Assembly (NCBI RefSeq): GCF_009664855.1
Contig: NZ_CP045928.1
Location: 1,263,049-1,327,048 of the forward strand
Direction of reading: 5' to 3'
Length of the DNA: 64,000 bases
From: Flavobacterium sp. SLB02
GTDB taxonomy: Bacteria > Bacteroidota > Bacteroidia > Flavobacteriales > Flavobacteriaceae
This document shows, one piece after another, positions 61,464 through 64,000 of this stretch. Position numbers and translations under genes: made by a program. The notes beneath the pieces were generated by a model. That model worked only from the letters and a program-made list of their open reading frames with translations. It ran no database searches and was not told the origin of the DNA. The stretch's first letter is position 1. The number at the start of each line of letters is the position of its first letter.

Positions 61464-62129
61464 ATGAAGATTATAAACCCATTAATAGATCCAATAATAA
61501 CCCTTAACAAGAGAGGTTTTTTCTATTCAAGTTCATCTCAAAGCTCTAAAAAATTGCCTGTCGATGCTAGTGAGCAACCAGTTGATTTTGATGTAGTACG
61601 AGCCAGGTCCTCTCATACTTTCTGGATCAGGCAGATATGCGAAGTTACCTTATCATCTGCTATAGCCCAGGGCAATAGTGTTTCAGGAGGTTCACCTGAA
61701 CTGCTGGAAACAAGAATGAAAAAAGGTGAAGCTGTCATCGCTTTTACATCAGATGGGAGATGGGCAGGCTTTTCTTTTATTTCTGCATGGGAGAATGGAA
61801 AATATGTTTCTAATTCCGGGCTTATTGTAGCACCTGAATTCAGACATACCGGACTTGCAAAAAGAATTAAAAGAAAGATTTTTGAGCTGAGTCGAGAGAA
61901 GTATCCCGATGCACTTATATTTAGCTTCACCTCTGTTCTTGCGGTAATGAAAATAAACCATCAGCTGGGTTTTGAGCCTGTTACCTTCTCGGAGCTTACC
62001 AGTGATGATCTTTTTTGGGAAAATTGCAAGACCTGTGTTAATTGCACTATATTAAACAATAAAGAAAGAAAAAACTGTTTGTGCACTGCAATGCTTTATG
62101 ATCCGAAAAGTAATAGCAGTTGCAGTTAA
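61464..62129 (+). CDS. GNAT-like N-acetyltransferase with Cys-rich tail, paralogue 2
   Basis: This 221-residue protein is collinear with the 60487 gene. It shows GEAVIAFTSDGRWAGFSFIS, SNSGLIVAPEFRHTGLAKRI (with the R/HTG acetyl-CoA loop better kept than in paralogue 1) and the same Cys tail (CKTCVNCTILNNKERKNCLC). The first ~35 residues differ between the two. The pair arose by tandem duplication, with the small membrane peptide gene now between them. The better-kept loop makes this the more likely active enzyme of the two. Confidence 0.8.
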   Translation: MKIINPLIDPIITLNKRGFFYSSSSQSSKKLPVDASEQPVDFDVVRARSSHTFWIRQICEVTLSSAIAQGNSVSGGSPELLETRMKKGEAVIAFTSDGRWAGFSFISAWENGKYVSNSGLIVAPEFRHTGLAKRIKRKIFELSREKYPDALIFSFTSVLAVMKINHQLGFEPVTFSELTSDDLFWENCKTCVNCTILNNKERKNCLCTAMLYDPKSNSSCS

Positions 62130-62142
62130 AAAATAATTAATT

Positions 62143-62177
62143 AGAGCAAAAACAAGAGAGTTACTGCTCTTTTTTTA
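62143..62177 (+). terminator. Terminator of the second GNAT gene
   Basis: AGAGCA (62143-62148) pairs with TGCTCT (62165-62170), followed by a T-run, between convergent genes. Confidence 0.55.
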
Positions 62178-62197
62178 AAGATTGTAAAGCAGTAAAT

Positions 62198-62620
62198 TTA
62201 TGTGTTTGGGTGAACGCAGTTTTTCCAGTACTCCAGTATATTATTGACAATTGATTTTGTTTTATGATAGTCATTTTCTTTTCTGAAAAAACCTTGGATA
62301 CTAAGTGTGGTGTAGGCTTCTTCAATAGCATTTTGCGTTGCTGCGGTAGAATAAAAAATAAAAGGTATGCTTTTTTTTCTGAGAACCGGGTCAGCATCTA
62401 TAAGGCGCTTTAATTCCAGTCCATTCATAATGGGCATGTTTACATCGCAAAAAATAATCAGCATTTTTTCATTACTCTCACATAGGTAGGAAAGTGCCTG
62501 CGCTCCATTGATTTTCCACACGATTTTGTTAGTGTTGCCAAGAGATACGATTACATCTTCTAAAATCTCCTTGTCATCTGCATCATCTTCTATTATTAGA
62601 ATATTACCGTTCTTTATCAT
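62198..62620 (-). CDS. Single-domain response regulator (receiver only)
   Basis: This 140-residue receiver domain has the acidic pair in LIIEDDADDKE, the phospho-acceptor Asp59 in FCDVNMPIMNGLEL, Thr/Ser in FYSTAATQ and Lys114 in FFRKEND. There is no output domain. Such CheY-like proteins in Bacteroidota often act in phosphorelays with hybrid kinases, and a related small family (RR with an ILIIEDD start) is common in Flavobacterium. No kinase is adjacent. Confidence 0.9.
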   Translation of the reverse strand: MIKNGNILIIEDDADDKEILEDVIVSLGNTNKIVWKINGAQALSYLCESNEKMLIIFCDVNMPIMNGLELKRLIDADPVLRKKSIPFIFYSTAATQNAIEEAYTTLSIQGFFRKENDYHKTKSIVNNILEYWKNCVHPNT

Positions 62621-62757
62621 TTTATTAGTTTTAAGGGGATTTAAATGTATAACGTTTTTTTATATATTCATAATTAGAGCATAAAGTATATTTGACTATA
62701 CTGATATATTTAGCAAAGCCCCTTCATTTGCTTATTGATTGATTATTTTGTGGTCAA

Positions 62758-62789
<32 letters not shown>

Positions 62790-62875
62790 AACACTTACCA
62801 TTCATCCATTATTATTATTACATAAGTAACTGGTATTTAATTAGGTAAATAATTTTTAAAATGTTAAAATGTTTA

Positions 62876-62911
62876 TTTTGTTTAATCTTTTTGTATTTTT
62901 GTTAAACAAAA
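62876..62911 (+). promoter_or_regulatory. Inverted repeat around the -7 element of the fasciclin gene
   Basis: TTTTGTTTAA (62876-62885) and TTAAACAAAA (62902-62911) form a perfect 10-bp inverted repeat with a 16-base spacer that contains TATTTTTG (62894-62901), an exact TAnnTTTG -7 match. A repressor or activator dimer bound here would control the fasciclin gene, which starts 40 bases downstream. Confidence 0.65.
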
Positions 62912-62951
62912 TTAATTAACTTAGCTAGGTTAATAAAAAAACAAATATCTT

Positions 62952-63929
62952 ATGAAAACAATCAAATTTAAATTAATTGCTTTTTTAGCTTTAATTACTT
63001 TAGTCAGTATTTCATGTAATAATGATGATGATAACCCATCTGAGCAACCTCAAACAATCGCATCAATTGCCAAAGCAAATCCTAATCTTAGCTCTTTGGT
63101 TGCTGCTTTGGAAAAAGCAGGTCTCACCGCTACATTGAACTCCTCGGGTTCTTACACCGTTTTTGCACCTACCAATACGGCTTTTACTGCTTTTTTGTCT
63201 GCTAAAGGTTATGCCAATCTTGATGCAGTTCCTGTTGCTGCTTTAAAGGAAATATTACTCAATCATGTGTTAAGTGCAAAAGTAAAATCAACCGAAATTA
63301 CAACGGGTTATGTTAAAACGTTAGCTAAGGGCGGCGCATCAGCTTCAAATACTATCAGTATGTATATCGAAAAGGGGGCGAATGTCGATGTAAATGGAGG
63401 TAAAACAAATGGTGGCGCGACAGTAACAACTCCAGACATTGAAGCCTCCAATGGAGTTGTTCATGTAGTTGACGGGGTTATTGGACTTCCTACTATTGTG
63501 AATCATGCTATTGCCAATAAAAATTTTACAACCCTGGTGTCAGCTTTAACCTATAATCCGGCCTCGGGTTTTGCAGCAATATTATCAGGAACAGCCAGTT
63601 CACCTTTTACTGTTTTTGCTCCTACAAATACAGCCTTTACAAGTTTTTTAACCGAAACTGGATTTTCAGGACTTCCTGCCGTTCCATCGAATGTTCTTGA
63701 GACAACTTTAAAGTATCATGTACTAGCCGGTGCAAATGTTCGGTCATCAGCTCTAACAAATGGTCAGGTTGTAAGTACTTTTGCAGGACAAAACTTTACA
63801 ATTGGCCTGACTGGTGGTGCAAAAATCACCGATGCAAGTGCCAGAGTAAGTAATATTGTCGCTACGGATGTGCAATGCTCAAATGGAATAATTCATGTAA
63901 TTGACAAAGTTTTATTGCCTAAATTTTAA
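62952..63929 (+). CDS. Two-domain fasciclin (FAS1) lipoprotein
   Basis: The protein has 325 residues. The lipoprotein signal ends at Cys22 (LVSISC), followed by an acidic Asp-rich linker that may act as a surface-export signal. Two FAS1 domains follow (about 36-178 and 180-325). Each has the hallmark TVFAPTNTAFT near its start and the VxHVxxGV-like end (VVHVVDGVIGLP; IIHVIDKVLLP). Bacterial fasciclin proteins are adhesins or extracellular matrix-like factors. The operator-like inverted repeat around its -7 element shows it is regulated. Complete at both ends. Confidence 0.9.
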   Translation: MKTIKFKLIAFLALITLVSISCNNDDDNPSEQPQTIASIAKANPNLSSLVAALEKAGLTATLNSSGSYTVFAPTNTAFTAFLSAKGYANLDAVPVAALKEILLNHVLSAKVKSTEITTGYVKTLAKGGASASNTISMYIEKGANVDVNGGKTNGGATVTTPDIEASNGVVHVVDGVIGLPTIVNHAIANKNFTTLVSALTYNPASGFAAILSGTASSPFTVFAPTNTAFTSFLTETGFSGLPAVPSNVLETTLKYHVLAGANVRSSALTNGQVVSTFAGQNFTIGLTGGAKITDASARVSNIVATDVQCSNGIIHVIDKVLLPKF

Positions 63930-64000
63930 TTATAGTTAAACTGTATTAAAGCAGGCATTAAAAAATAAAATTTAAACAGTTTTTAAAAGAGCGATTAAGT

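Overview
The window looks like the chromosome of a Flavobacterium-type member of the Bacteroidota. It is AT-rich. Secreted proteins carry C-terminal tails of the type IX secretion (T9SS) kind. Several genes are preceded by the Bacteroidota promoter form (TTG near -33, TAnnTTTG near -7). It also holds TPR proteins fused to DUF6377-like or AraC-type output domains, an RteC-like protein and many AraC regulators. No rRNA, tRNA or CRISPR array was seen. Functions come from reading the translations, not from database searches.

Layout. 1-4.3 kb: the end of a T9SS-sorted surface protein, then a DUF4402 subunit and a fimbrial-usher-like outer-membrane protein. 4.4-5.3 kb: a histidine-kinase fragment protein, an IS6-family transposase remnant and a dispersed repeat. 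5.4-15.7 kb: a carbohydrate block made of a TPR/DUF6377-like regulator, two GH3 beta-glycosidases, an acyltransferase-3 protein, an MFS transporter, a VOC protein and a DeoR-type repressor. A nearly identical 27-bp element lies in front of the regulator and the transporter. 15.8-33.1 kb: mostly regulators and hypothetical proteins, including a LytS/LytTR two-component pair.

33.9-43.4 kb is the most distinctive region. Nine minus-strand genes form one apparent operon of redox enzymes: a small acidic protein, a DyP-type peroxidase, an FAD-SLDH-like small subunit with its GMC oxidoreductase, a VioB/RebD-like ferritin-domain protein, an ABM monooxygenase-like protein, a nitrobindin-like protein, a double Dabb-like protein and a berberine-bridge-type flavoprotein. 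None has an obvious export signal. The gene content suggests a cytosolic oxidative pathway, perhaps making a small molecule, but the product cannot be read from the sequence.

43.5-50 kb is a decayed zone: an amidohydrolase and a beta-helix protein sit among gene fragments and two direct copies of an IS6 remnant fused to the dispersed repeat. 50.1-52.8 kb: a lipoprotein hydrolase, a hexapeptide acetyltransferase and an AraC regulator, with only the first codons of an aldo/keto reductase left beside them. 53-57.2 kb: small regulators, another IS6 remnant and a methyltransferase. 57.7-64 kb: a T9SS-exported GH5 glucanase with a ricin-type lectin domain, two tandem GNAT-like paralogues with a 48-residue membrane peptide between them, a single-domain response regulator and a two-domain fasciclin lipoprotein.

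Likely working units are: regulator, GH3 enzymes and transporter for beta-glucosides; the nine-gene redox operon; the DUF4402/usher pair for a surface fibre; and the LytS/LytTR pair with the small membrane protein that follows it.
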